From Hirundichthys speculiger (lineage: Eukaryota; Chordata; Actinopteri; Beloniformes; Exocoetidae): 64,000 bases of DNA. The first letter of the stretch is position 1; each line of letters starts with the position of its first letter. The notes under the pieces are model-generated. The model was not told the DNA's origin, searched no databases, and worked only from the letters and a program-made list of their open reading frames with translations. The stretch covers positions 472,001-536,000 of the forward strand of contig JAGFBZ010000940.1 of NCBI GenBank assembly GCA_018398805.1, read 5' to 3'. Of this stretch, positions 11,516 through 22,500 are shown piece after piece. The position numbers and the translations under genes are program-made.

Positions 11516-13215
11516 ACTGAGCTCTGTTTGTTAGAAGACGCAGAGAAAACCTCCTCAGTACGACCTCTGAGCTGCTACGTTTCAACACATGACACTTTCT
11601 GAAAAAAGTCATTCATTGAAAAAGTAATACAAATGGTTACATTGTAGCATTCAAGCGTTATAGCGTCTGTTTTATACTTAACTTAAAGAAAAATCATCAG
11701 AACATTTGTACAATCTGTAGTTTAACATTTCCAGTCAGCTGTTAAAGCCCACCGGTGAGTTTTGTGTATGACACATTAAGTAGTTTTCTATATCACTGTT
11801 GCAAGATGTGAACTAATATTCTGATAACATTTTATTGTAAAGGTCCAGTGTGTTGATCTAGTGAGATCTGGTGTCTGACATATTCATACATTTGTTTCAT
11901 GTTTTTTTGTTTGTTTGTTTTTGTCTTGAGTATGGGAACAGGGAACTGAGCTGAGCAGAAATGGAGAAAACACCATCTTGATTGTTCTGAGGAAACACTG
12001 AAAACTGAAAATAGATATAGTTTACAGAAATAAGCAGATAAATGAGAAAGTACTGTATGTGCTAAAAAGCGACATGAAATATTAGAGAACGTAATTTTGA
12101 ACTAAAAAAAAATGCAAAGATGTAGAAAAGGATAAAGCTATATTACAGTAAAGATGTTAATTGTTAATCAAGAACCACCAAAACACCACTGGGAAAACTG
12201 GGAGTCGAAAGTGGTTCATACAGAATGAGAGTAACTCTGATAAGTAAGTAGGACAAAAATCATTGGGAGTTTTCTTAAAATGAATTTGAAGGAAACAGGC
12301 TGACAAGTTGGTGTTTATGTGCTCCTTTTCCAGTAACTTGTGTAATATTTTCTTTAGGGGCACCAGAAAAACGAGGGTTTCAGTAGTTCAGTCTGCATGT
12401 AGTGAGTCTGTGGTCCTGTTTTGTTTTTTTTTTTTTTATTCTTGGATTCAGCTCCAGGCCTAAAACTTCAAACTAAATCTAGGTTCCTGTGTTCTTACTG
12501 TGTTGTCTAATTGAAACCAAAGCTGTCATTATCTCTTCCACTCGCATGCTGAAACAGCCGAATGGCTATTTCATATAGTGGTTGCCCTCTAGTGGTTTAC
12601 TGGGCTTAGAACACAGTTGCAAGAGTAAAGACTGGCAATGTGTTGACAACTTTCAGTTATTTTTCTGGCTCAGCATGTAAGGGAGCGTTTATCAAGTATT
12701 TTTTGCCAAGTCAGTAAATAAACAACAGCTTCTCCGGGACTCAAGAATCAACTTTCTCACCTTGCCTGCTGATAAACATAGAACAGAAGGCTAAATCCCA
12801 TTAACCATTACCAGTCAGTCCCTTTTATATTGAATTAAGTGTAAAGCTTTTGTGAGCCTTTGCTTGAAGAAATATTTAAAGTACGGAAAGACAGAGGATT
12901 GTTCCCTCTTCATCAGAAGTTACATTTAAACAGCCACCATATATTTTGCTTTCTGCTGATGAAATATGTCCTGCTTGTACCAAAGCTAAACGGTCACAGA
13001 TAAAAGCAACATGCAGTTTTCTGTTACCTGCAGTTTTCAGTTGAGAGTATTTTCTTGATCACATCTCATCCTCTGCTACATCTTACAAAAGGCTAGTCAT
13101 AAAGGTTGCTACAGCAACAGCAGCAGCTGTCTATGATGCTAAATCACACAAGATGAAAATAAGACAGAAATGGCTAAACTGCTCACTTCACACTACAGAG
13201 ACTGAGAGTGTAATA

Positions 13216-13222
13216 TGTATAT

Positions 13223-13272
<50 letters not shown>
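13216..13272 (+). repeat. (AT)n microsatellite
   Basis: AT dinucleotide run of about 57 bp at the left edge of the transposon copy beginning at 13273, which ends at another TA run. Both flanks may have grown from the TA target site. Confidence 0.85.
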
Positions 13273-13274
<2 letters not shown>

Positions 13275-14416
13275 AACTAATGTATTAGTTAATGCATTAT
13301 TATCGCGTTAACGCATTAATTTATTAACGCCAACATTTATTTTATTGCACGTTAACGCTTGTTGCTTACGTGTTTTTGTTTTGAAAAGTCTGTTATTGAC
13401 TGCTGTGGAACCGGAAAATAATTGGCAGGTATACTTGCAGAAAAGTTTAAACCGACATGGAGAATGGTAAAAATCAGTGTACTTTACAGTTCGGGTAGCA
13501 ACTCAGGTAGCAATATTAACAATTCTGACAGAAATTTTTTTGTTCAAGACGATCGTGTCATTCCTCCATGTTCCATCAGATCTGCTCCATGTGTTCACTG
13601 TCCTGCTGTTCTCTAGCTGGTTACTGCAGTGCGGCTCCATCTAGTGGCACAGATATGTAACGACAACAGAAAGTCTATTCCTTGATCATAAACAGCCATT
13701 TCTGGGTCAGGTAAACTAGACAATAAAATATTAAAAACAAATTCAGTCCCGAGGTCTTTTTGCTAAAATTGAAATATGAAAAACAGGCAATTTTTTTTGT
13801 GTGTTAGACTAAAAAAAAACTGAAAAAAATAAAAAGTCACTTTTTATTTTTTTTTTTTTTTGATTGACAATTGAAAATGGAAAAAAACAAATGATACACA
13901 GATAATTACAGATCGATAAAGTTAGTGAACTTTAACATAGACATTTTCATTTTAAAGTTTCTCCCAGACGGAGGATTCCAACAGAAACAAGGTTAATTGT
14001 AAAAACTGCCAAGTTGAGCTCCCCGTTAAAAGTTTCTGCTGTTACCTCAGAAATTACCTGTTTTAATGTTCTGATTGTGGCCTCTAGATTGTTAGGATTT
14101 TTTTATATTATTCATAAAATAACATGATGACATTAATGCCCTGGCAGTGGCAATAAGCTTTATTTTATTTGACATTTTTTAAGATGATATTTACACTAAA
14201 TATGTGTTACTGACAAGTGCTGATGTTAAAAGTGTTTAAACAACAAATGTTATGGCACTTTAGTTCATATGGCAGCAGAAAACTTAAATAAAAGGGACCT
14301 TTACACTACTTTTAAATTCATTATTTGATTTTCCGGGTACAATGAGATTAATTGTGATTAATCAGGGAAATCATGCGATAAATCGGGATTAAAATTTTTT
14401 ATCATTGCCCAGCCCT

Positions 14417-14417
<1 letters not shown>
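13273..14417 (-). mobile_element. Nonautonomous DNA transposon, copy B (inverted)
   Basis: This is the same family as 5728-6744, in opposite orientation. It starts with GTTAAC motifs and GCGTTAACGC and finishes with GATTAATC motifs and ATTGCCCAGCCCTTATA. Internal landmarks match copy A in reverse, for example CAAATATGTGTTACTGACAAG-like sequence near 14200. Copies A and B flank the IQSEC1 promoter and first exon. Confidence 0.6.

Positions 14418-14495
<78 letters not shown>
14417..14495 (+). repeat. (TA)n followed by poly-T
   Basis: A TA run to about 14454, then a T run of more than 30 bases between 14463 and 14495. Confidence 0.85.
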
Positions 14496-14537
14496 CTCGA
14501 TATAATCAACCCTCTTTTCTGTTGCCTGTTACACACT

Positions 14538-15475
<938 letters not shown>

Positions 15476-15934
15476 AGTAGAACCATCAACAAGACCATAA
15501 TTAACTCCTATTAATTTATTTATAGATTCATTTAATAATAAAATATTAATAATAAAAAAGACAAAGAAAAAAATGAAATAATGTAATGTTTTTATTGCTA
15601 ATTTGTTTCTATAATTGCTCAAACCTGTATATAACACAATTACTTTTAGCAATACCACTATTATTATCATTATTATTTTTAATCTATTTATTTATTTATT
15701 TATTTTACACAATAATATTTATTATCATTATTTTAATTAATTTATTTATTCATTTATATATTTATTTTACACAGCATTAGATTCTTTCAAATAAAAAAAC
15801 TTCTATGTGGTAGGAATTTCAAAATAAAAGTCTTATAAACAGACTTTGACCTCCTCTAGCTTCTATTTTTGTTCTTCTTGGTTGCCGGCATGTTTAATTT
15901 GCATATTAGCTAAATATTTAGTTTCACCCAGAAC

Positions 15935-16105
15935 ACTTAGATTTAACATTTAGATTTAGATTTAACATTTAGATTTAGATTTAACTTTTTGATTTAACAT
16001 TTAGATTTTGTTGAAATTTTTTTAATTTAGATTTAACATTTAGATTAAACATTTAGATTTAGATTTAACATTTAGATTAAACTTTTAGATTTAGATTTAA
16101 TTATT
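15935..16105 (+). repeat. Degenerate ATTTAGATTTAAC tandem repeat
   Basis: About ten variable copies of ATTTAGATTTAAC/TAACATTTAG spaced 12-20 bp apart, embedded in AT-rich DNA. Confidence 0.75.
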
Positions 16106-16494
16106 TAATACATTTTAAAAGTTGACAAATATTGTGTTAAATGTGCTAAAAAGTGATTTTCAAAAATTCACACCACTTTTAAAAACATGATTTGAAGTTA
16201 AATGTGACAAAATGTTGTTGTTATTTTCAGCATGACCAACTTTACAAACGGCGCCTCGTGGCATTGGTGTGAAACTTTGTCAAGACAATGACACACTGTG
16301 CTTTTATCTGGACTTGGCCAAATGTATCCAGTGAGGACATGTCTAGCTGCATGTTGTCCTTTAGTCATTAGCTGTTTAGTTCATCTCCAGAAAACAATTG
16401 TGGCTGCAAACAACCCCTGCATTCTGCCCGAAGAGAGCTGGGACAGACTCCAGCAGAACCCTGTGACCCTGCACAGGAATGAGTATTGATCCTG

Positions 16495-17078
16495 GATGGA
16501 TGGATGGATGGATGGATGGATGGATGGATGGATGGATGGATGGATGGATGGATGGATGGATGGAGGAAGGATGGGATGGATGGATGGATGGATGGATGGA
16601 TGGATGGATGGATGGAAGGATGGATGGATGGATGGATGGATGGATGGATGGATGGGATGGATGGATGGATGGATGGATGGGATGATGGATGGATGGAGGA
16701 TGGGATGGATGGATGGATGGATGGATGGGATGGATGATGAAGGATGGATGGAAGGATGGATGGATGGATGAAACGATGGATGGATGGAAGGATAGAAGGA
16801 TGGATGGATGGATGGATGAATGGATGGATGGATGGATGGATAGATGGAAGGATAGAAGGATGGATGGATGGATAGAAAGATGGATGGATGGATGGATGGA
16901 AGGATAGATGGATGGATGGATGGATGGATGGATGGAGGATGGATGGATGGATGGATGGATGGATGGATGGATGATGGATGGATGGATGGATGGATGGATG
17001 GAAGGATGGATGGATGGATGGATGGATGGATGGATGGATGGATGGATGGATGGATGGATGGATAGAAGGATGGATGGA
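16495..17078 (+). repeat. (GGAT)n microsatellite, about 590 bp
   Basis: A long array of GGAT/TGGA units with scattered AAGG, GATGAT and GATAGAA variants. Because a 4-bp unit cycles through all frames, it makes long apparent ORFs on both strands (for example a 249-codon Ile-His-Pro-Ser frame on the minus strand) that are not genes. Confidence 0.95.
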
Positions 17079-17899
17079 TTATGAACAACAGTTTTTCATG
17101 CAGTGCTGTCTGGGGGATCTGAGATCTCAAGCTTATGCACTGTCACCATCTTTAGAGATTAACTTGAAGTTACAATGTCCAGAACGGTATGCGCAGACTG
17201 TACGATGATGACCCCTCTTGAGTTGTCGGCTAGGACCGATGCAGAAATGTGGGCAGGATCTGGAATTGCGTAATCAGTGAGCAAACAAACAATGCGTGAA
17301 AATAAACCATTCTCTTGTAGGCATTTATATGTGGAAATATCCTTTAAAAAGCAGCAAAGCATATAATGTGTTTGTGGCCGAGGTTAGAGAGAAGAGGCCA
17401 ACTTTGGATTCTTATTTGTCTTCAAAACCACCTTTGGGGGGGGGGGACCACTGTGAGAAATCTCCAGCTACTGAGTATATTTAACATTGACAAGTGAGTT
17501 TCACAAAGTGGATGCACAGTAGAAAATATAAATTTTATGTTACAATGGATTTTAATTAGAGATGGCAGGAGCTGGGTCCAGAGTTGCTACAGTCTGTAGT
17601 TACAGTGTTAACTGCTCATGCATTATTAACCTATTCTTAGGTTTAAAACAAGATTGCTTTGTCCTTCAGTGGGGATGTAGACCATGGTTCAGACTTTGGC
17701 AAGGGTTTAAATAGAGTATTTTTTACAGTGCTGCTTTAATACTTTTATTTAAAGGTAATTCATCTATTTCATAGTTGTGAATTTCACATGTGGGACCCTG
17801 AACTAGATTTACTACCAGACAGCCTGCACTTATCAAATGGTTGTGTTGCTTTTGAGACCTTACAAACCTTCCCAACATTTGATACTGACTCTGTATGAA

Positions 17900-17939
17900 A
17901 CACACACATACAAACACACACACACACACACACACACAC
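17900..17939 (+). repeat. (CA)n microsatellite
   Basis: A CA run with TACAAA interruption. Confidence 0.9.
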
Positions 17940-18848
17940 CTCTGGGAAGAGGCTAAGCACACTGGCCCATAAAAGGAATTAACTGATGATTTGAGAACTA
18001 TGTGAGCTTTGGTTTGGCAAGTAAAGTAACTGCTTTAGAAGGCTGGTCAAAAGAGAAGTTATAAAACAATGAAGACAGTGTTTCATTAGATCACTGCCTG
18101 GTTCTGAAACTAGGATGACGTTTCCATCGACTCCAGTGAATGAGATGCATTGTTTAAGTGAAAGTAAACTGCACTCTGTATCTCCATTCTTTCAGCCAGC
18201 AGCTTAAAATAAAAAAAAAAAAAAAAGTCTATTGTCAGTGACACACCTAAAAGCTTAAGAAGCATTATATTTGTTTTACAGTTTCAAATTTGAGTCAGAT
18301 TTATGGTGCTTTTCCTAAACTCAACAATAAAATTGATCTAAATTAAATAAATCTTCATATTGTGATTCCACACTAATAAACTTATTGTAGTCATTTAACA
18401 TATGTATGTAGTTAAGTGAAAAAATGTGTGCTGCTTGTATGTGTTTGGTTAGCACAAAAGTAGCAATTATATTATGACTCAGAAAGTATGATCATTTCTA
18501 TGGATTTCACAGCCCTTGAATTTGAATTTAATAGAGAAGTAACACGGTGCATAATTAGAACATGAAACTTAAGGGGTCACTGGTGTCAATTCTGGTTCAG
18601 TCCCAACTATTGAGGCCATTTCTAAAATAAAAACTGATGCAAAAATATCCTTGATACAGCACAAAAGAGTTCTAACTTTCATGTTTGTTACACATTTTAC
18701 AACCGTCTTCTATACAGGTGTCATCCTTGTTCAGCATTAAGGGGGGTTCTGGGGAGGCAGGGTACACGGTTTCGGTACGGATTCGGTACAGTTTCGATAT
18801 GTGTTTTGGGCATAAAGTGACAATTCATTTCTCTAAAAAGATTTACAG

Positions 18849-18970
18849 TGGTACCTCCACTTACGAAATTAATTAGTTCCGGTAGTAGTTTCGTAACCTG
18901 AAAATTTCATAAGTAGAGACACGTTTTCCATGTAAATGCTCTAATCTGTTCCAAGCCCCCCAAAATTCGA
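18849..18970 (+). mobile_element. MITE end fragment (TACAGTGGTACCTCCACTTA)
   Basis: The sequence TACAGTGGTACCTCCACTTACGAA followed by GTTCC and a complementary CATAAGTAGAG resembles the left end of a widespread TA-flanked MITE type. No matching right end was seen, so it is truncated. The assignment is from memory of the motif. Confidence 0.4.
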
Positions 18971-19029
18971 ACATAATTTTTTTATAAATAATACATGAAA
19001 TGACATAAAAATCTGTAAGAAATACATGT

Positions 19030-19142
19030 TAGAACTAGAAAAGCACTCAGAGAGCGCAGACCTCCACCAAGCGCAACAATTGTCGAAAATTTGAAAGCGA
19101 TCCAGAATCCAGGATTTCTTCCGGATCACACCCAAAATGAAA
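19030..19142 (+). repeat. Interspersed repeat end (CTAGAAAAGCACTCAGAGAG)
   Basis: The segment AACTAGAAAAGCACTCAGAG, then GCGCAGACCTCCACCAAGC, also occurs reverse-complemented at about 24957-24997 (CGGAGGTCTGCGCTCTCCGA). It is a conserved repeat end, abutting the Tc1-like relic on its right. Confidence 0.6.
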
Positions 19143-20040
19143 TCAGTTCTTCCTTTTCACATTTTCGACAACTCCTGAAAATTTAATCAAAATCCTTTCC
19201 ACAGATTCTGGACTGGATTCAGGTCTGGACTTTGACTTGGCCCGTTCTAACACCTGGATACGTTTATTTGTGAACCGTTCCGTTGTAGATTTGTCTTCAT
19301 GTTTTGGATCATTGTCCTGTTGGAAGATAAATCTCCGTCCCAGTCTCAGGTCTTCTGCAGACTCCAACAGGTTTTCTCCCAGAATGCTCCTGTATTTGGC
19401 TCCATCCATCTTCCCATCAGTTTTAACCATCTCCCCTGTCCCTGCTGAAGAAAAGCAGGCCCAGACCATGATGCTGCCACCACCATGTTTGACAGTGGGG
19501 ATGGTGTGTTCAGGGTGATCAGCTGTGCTGCTTTTACTCCAAACATATCGTTTTGCATTGTGGGTAAAAAGTTTGATTTTGGTTTCATCTGACCAGAGCT
19601 CCTTCTTCCACATGTTTGGTGTGTCTCCAGGTGGCTTGTGGTAAACTTTAAACTAGACTTTTTATGGATATCTTTGAGAAATGTCTTTCTTCTTGCCACT
19701 CTTCCATAAAGGCCAGATTTGTCCAGTGTAGGACTGATTGTTGTCCTCTGGACAGACTCTCCCTCCTCAGCTGTAGATCAGTTCATCCAGAGTGATCATG
19801 GGCCTCTTGGCTGCATCTCTGATCAGTCTTCTCCTTGTTCCAGATGAAAGTTTAGAGGGACGGCCGGGTCTTGGTAGATCTGCAGTGGTCTGATACTCCT
19901 TCCATTTCAGTCTGATTGCTTGCTCAGAGCTCCTTGAGATGTTTAAAGCTTGGGAAATCTTTTTGTATCCACATCCAGCTTTAAACTTCTCCACAACAGT
20001 ATCTGGGACCTGCCTGGTGTGTTCCTTGGTCTTCATGATG
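19143..20040 (-). pseudogene. Tc1-like transposase, broken
   Basis: From ATG 20036 (minus strand) the N-terminal HTH part reads MKTKEHTRQVPDTVVEKF, then GYKKISQALNISRS and GRPSKLSSGTRRRLIR. After frame breaks the catalytic part continues with LWSDETK (first Asp), HGGGSIMVWACFS and FQQDNDPKH (second Asp). Near 19209-19250 the last motif appears in a shifted frame as SPDLNPVQNLW, with Gln where the catalytic Glu of PIENLW is expected. The element has two or more frameshifts and has lost the third catalytic acid, so it cannot encode an active transposase. Confidence 0.8.
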
Positions 20041-20076
20041 CTCTCTGAGCTTTAAACAGAACCCTGAGACTATCAC

Positions 20077-20138
20077 AGAGCAGGTGCATTTATACGGAGA
20101 CTTGTGGAATCAAGTCTCCGTATAAATGCACCTGCTCT
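20077..20138. repeat. 28-bp perfect palindrome at a Tc1 head-to-head junction
   Basis: Arm 20077-20104 is the exact reverse complement of arm 20111-20138, around a six-base centre (TGGAAT). The arms are the 5' leader of the Tc1-like element, once for the minus-strand copy to the left and once for the plus-strand fragment to the right. Confidence 0.9.
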
Positions 20139-20379
20139 GGATGAACTTGACTGGTCTGCACAGATTCCTGACCTCAACCTGATAGAAGACCTTTGGGATG
20201 AATTAGAGCAGAGACTGAGAACTAGACCTTCTGGTCCAACATCAGCGTTTGACCTCACTAATGTTCTTCTGGAAGAATGGTCAAAAATCCCCATAAACAC
20301 ATTCCTAAACCTTGTGGACAGCCTTCCAGGAAGAGGTGAAGCTGTTCTAGCTGCAAAGAGTGGACCCATGTCACACTGA
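20139..20379 (+). pseudogene. Tc1/IS630-like transposase C-terminal fragment
   Basis: The frame reads LDWSAQIPDLNLIEDLWDEL followed by LEEWSKIPINTFLNLVDSLP and AVLAAKSGPMSH, then stop. The DLNxIExLWDEL motif contains the third catalytic Glu of Tc1-type DDE enzymes, and the ending matches the usual 'IPxxxxxxLVxSMPRR..AVxxAKGG' C-terminus. Everything upstream of the motif is missing; the sequence jumps from the 5' leader straight into this part, showing a large internal deletion or chimeric joining. Confidence 0.7.
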
Positions 20380-20385
20380 TTAATA

Positions 20386-21166
20386 ACACGTTAATGCAAA
20401 TTCTGTTTAACGACACTATTTTCTTTTACGCGAGATTAACGCAAAAACGTTTCTGTAAATGTGACCCTCGGCCAATAAGTGTATTTACAGTCAATGTGTG
20501 GGACAGACATGGAGACAGAAAAGGGTCTAATGAATGGCAAGTTAAGCTTTAAGGTGCTGCCAGATGGGTCTAAGAAAGGTTATTTGTATTTATTGTCACT
20601 GCGAATTGAGTTACCACCGCAGGGCGCTGGTAAAGTTAGTTTCACATCCGACATTCACTTGTTCTTTTTCTCTTTTCAACTTAAATAGTGTCATGAAAAC
20701 GGCACCAATTTCATCCAGGTTTTTTATCATTTTGTAGATATAAGTATGCCAGACATTTCACAAGTGTCATCAACCCTCCAAGCTCAGTGAGTGTGGCGAA
20801 AACTCTAAGGAACAGCGCTGAATGTCTTTCTGAGTACCTGCTGCTGCCGTGGAGTTTAGGGACCGTCAGCAAATTACTGCGGTCAAGCAGCAGCCCCGAC
20901 AAAATACACTAAGAAGCTGATGAATTAAGCCCCCAAAAAGTACGGCAGCATTGATGGACTTCCGGTTTTCAAACTAAAGGCTTAAAAAACAAAAAAATTA
21001 AAGCAGATCCCCGTTGACTCTGTATATGACAAAATGGGTATAGATGATGGATGGATAAACAGAAACTTTAAAAAATGCGATTAATGTGCAATTAATCGTG
21101 AGTTATCTATGAAAATCTTTCGATTAATCGCGATTAAAAAATGTTATCGACTGACAGCCCTAATAT
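20386..21166 (+). mobile_element. Nonautonomous DNA transposon with GATTAATCGCGATTAA ends
   Basis: The left part has TTAATAACACGTTAATGCAA and GAGATTAACGC; the right end reads ATTAATCGCGATTAAAAAAT and finishes ACAGCCCTAA. This resembles fish nonautonomous elements whose termini are TAGGGCTGTCA...GATTAATC. It is related in style to copies A and B but not clearly the same family. No transposase was seen. Confidence 0.5.
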
Positions 21167-22227
21167 ATATATATACATACACACATATTATACATTATTG
21201 ATATAAATATTATGAGCTTTACTCACTTTTTAAACACACTGCTCAATAGGGTGAGCTTGTGTTAAACAAAGCTGTATTTATACACAAATATGTGGGTTGA
21301 CGGGTTCAGTTTACAAAATTAAACATCTGAATGAACATTCTCAAAGGATGGTGATTCCATTATTTTTGCCAGGGGTTGTAGTTTCATCAGCATTGATGTG
21401 TAACACACTCCCATAAAGTGATACACAGTAGAAAGTGAGCAAATATTATTTCAAATGGAACAAAGACTGATACTTTATCATGAAAGAAAGCTTTCAAATT
21501 TACCTGTATTGAGATAATAATGCCTTTATTGTCCTACAATTGAGACATTTGCATTTTTGCCAACAGCAGAGTAGTTCAGAGCATTCGCAGCAAATGATAA
21601 ATAAATAAGAAATATAAAAAGAGATTTAAAAAAACTCTCAACACAAACAATTATTAACAACATGGCCATCGATGAGTACATTTGTGAATTGGTAAATAAC
21701 TAGTTCACAGAGCTGATTGTACAGTATAACTACAGCAGGATTACTCTCATACACCGAGTACGTAACTACAGACACCTGGAGGGCGAATAGACTGTCTCGT
21801 GTGCATTCGACGTACGTATTCCTACGTAATCTACGTAATCTACGTAACCGCAGCGCTGCAGGAGAAACACTGTCGTTCTGCCCAGCTCCTGTCAAACAAT
21901 CCAACCGAAATGATGTGAAGAAAGACAAACGCTGACAACCCCAGTCGGTGACTATTTATTTTCAGCAGCTCTTCGATTACGTGCTTCGTTCCACCGATGA
22001 GTAGCAGGTGAGTGACATCGGTTGCTGCTGCTTTCTGTCGTTCAAGTTTTAGGCTGCGACTGTGGCGATTGTTGTAGTTTTCTTTTTTTTTTTCTCCAGA
22101 GGCCAAAAACAGAGCTTTAGTGCTCAAATGACATGATATACACATACGATGGGCAGCGGTGTTTATGTTTGCAATATATTTTTTCGTGACTACGCTATTG
22201 CGTCTTTGAAAAACGTACACACCCTAA

Positions 22228-22239
22228 TGCGCATGCGCG
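22228..22239. promoter_or_regulatory. HDAC11: NRF1-like palindrome upstream of HDAC11
   Basis: TGCGCATGCGCG matches the NRF1 consensus (YGCGCAYGCGCR) and sits 227 bp before the HDAC11 start codon, in a locally CpG-containing stretch. NRF1 sites are common in TATA-less vertebrate promoters. An alternative or additional 5' exon could end at the good donor CAG|GTGAGT at 22007/22008, paired with a possible acceptor TTCCTTCAG ending at 22440. Confidence 0.35.
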
Positions 22240-22465
22240 AGGCTCGCATGACTCGTCTCTTCATGTTGTTTAATAGTCTCATTCCTGCTCAGTGATGGTC
22301 TTTTCCACGGACTAAATTCCTAAAACACTGAAAAAAGTATTTCTACTCGACTTTTTATTCAAACCTATGTTTCGGGGATTAATTACTGTACATATTTCCA
22401 ACAGTGAATATAACGTTTTCAATTTTTTTCTTCCTTCAGATAAAATTAGTAATGAGTGGAAAACA

Positions 22466-22500
22466 TGTCATTCAAAGAAGATAATCAAAGAAAAAGGGGG
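22466..22500 (+). CDS. HDAC11: HDAC11 coding exon 1
   Basis: It starts ATG TCA TTC (MSFKEDNQRKR) and ends in phase 2 before GTAAGA. The next exon supplies the single base that completes a Gly codon. An upstream ATG at 22453 runs into a stop after ten codons, so 22466 is preferred. This N-terminus is not conserved with human, so the start is less certain than the rest. Confidence 0.7.

Noticed and set aside
16381..17130. 249-codon minus-strand frame rich in Ile-His-Pro-Ser, and several plus-strand Met-Asp-Gly-Trp frames
   Set aside because: Pure translation of the GGAT microsatellite; open in all frames because of the repeat.
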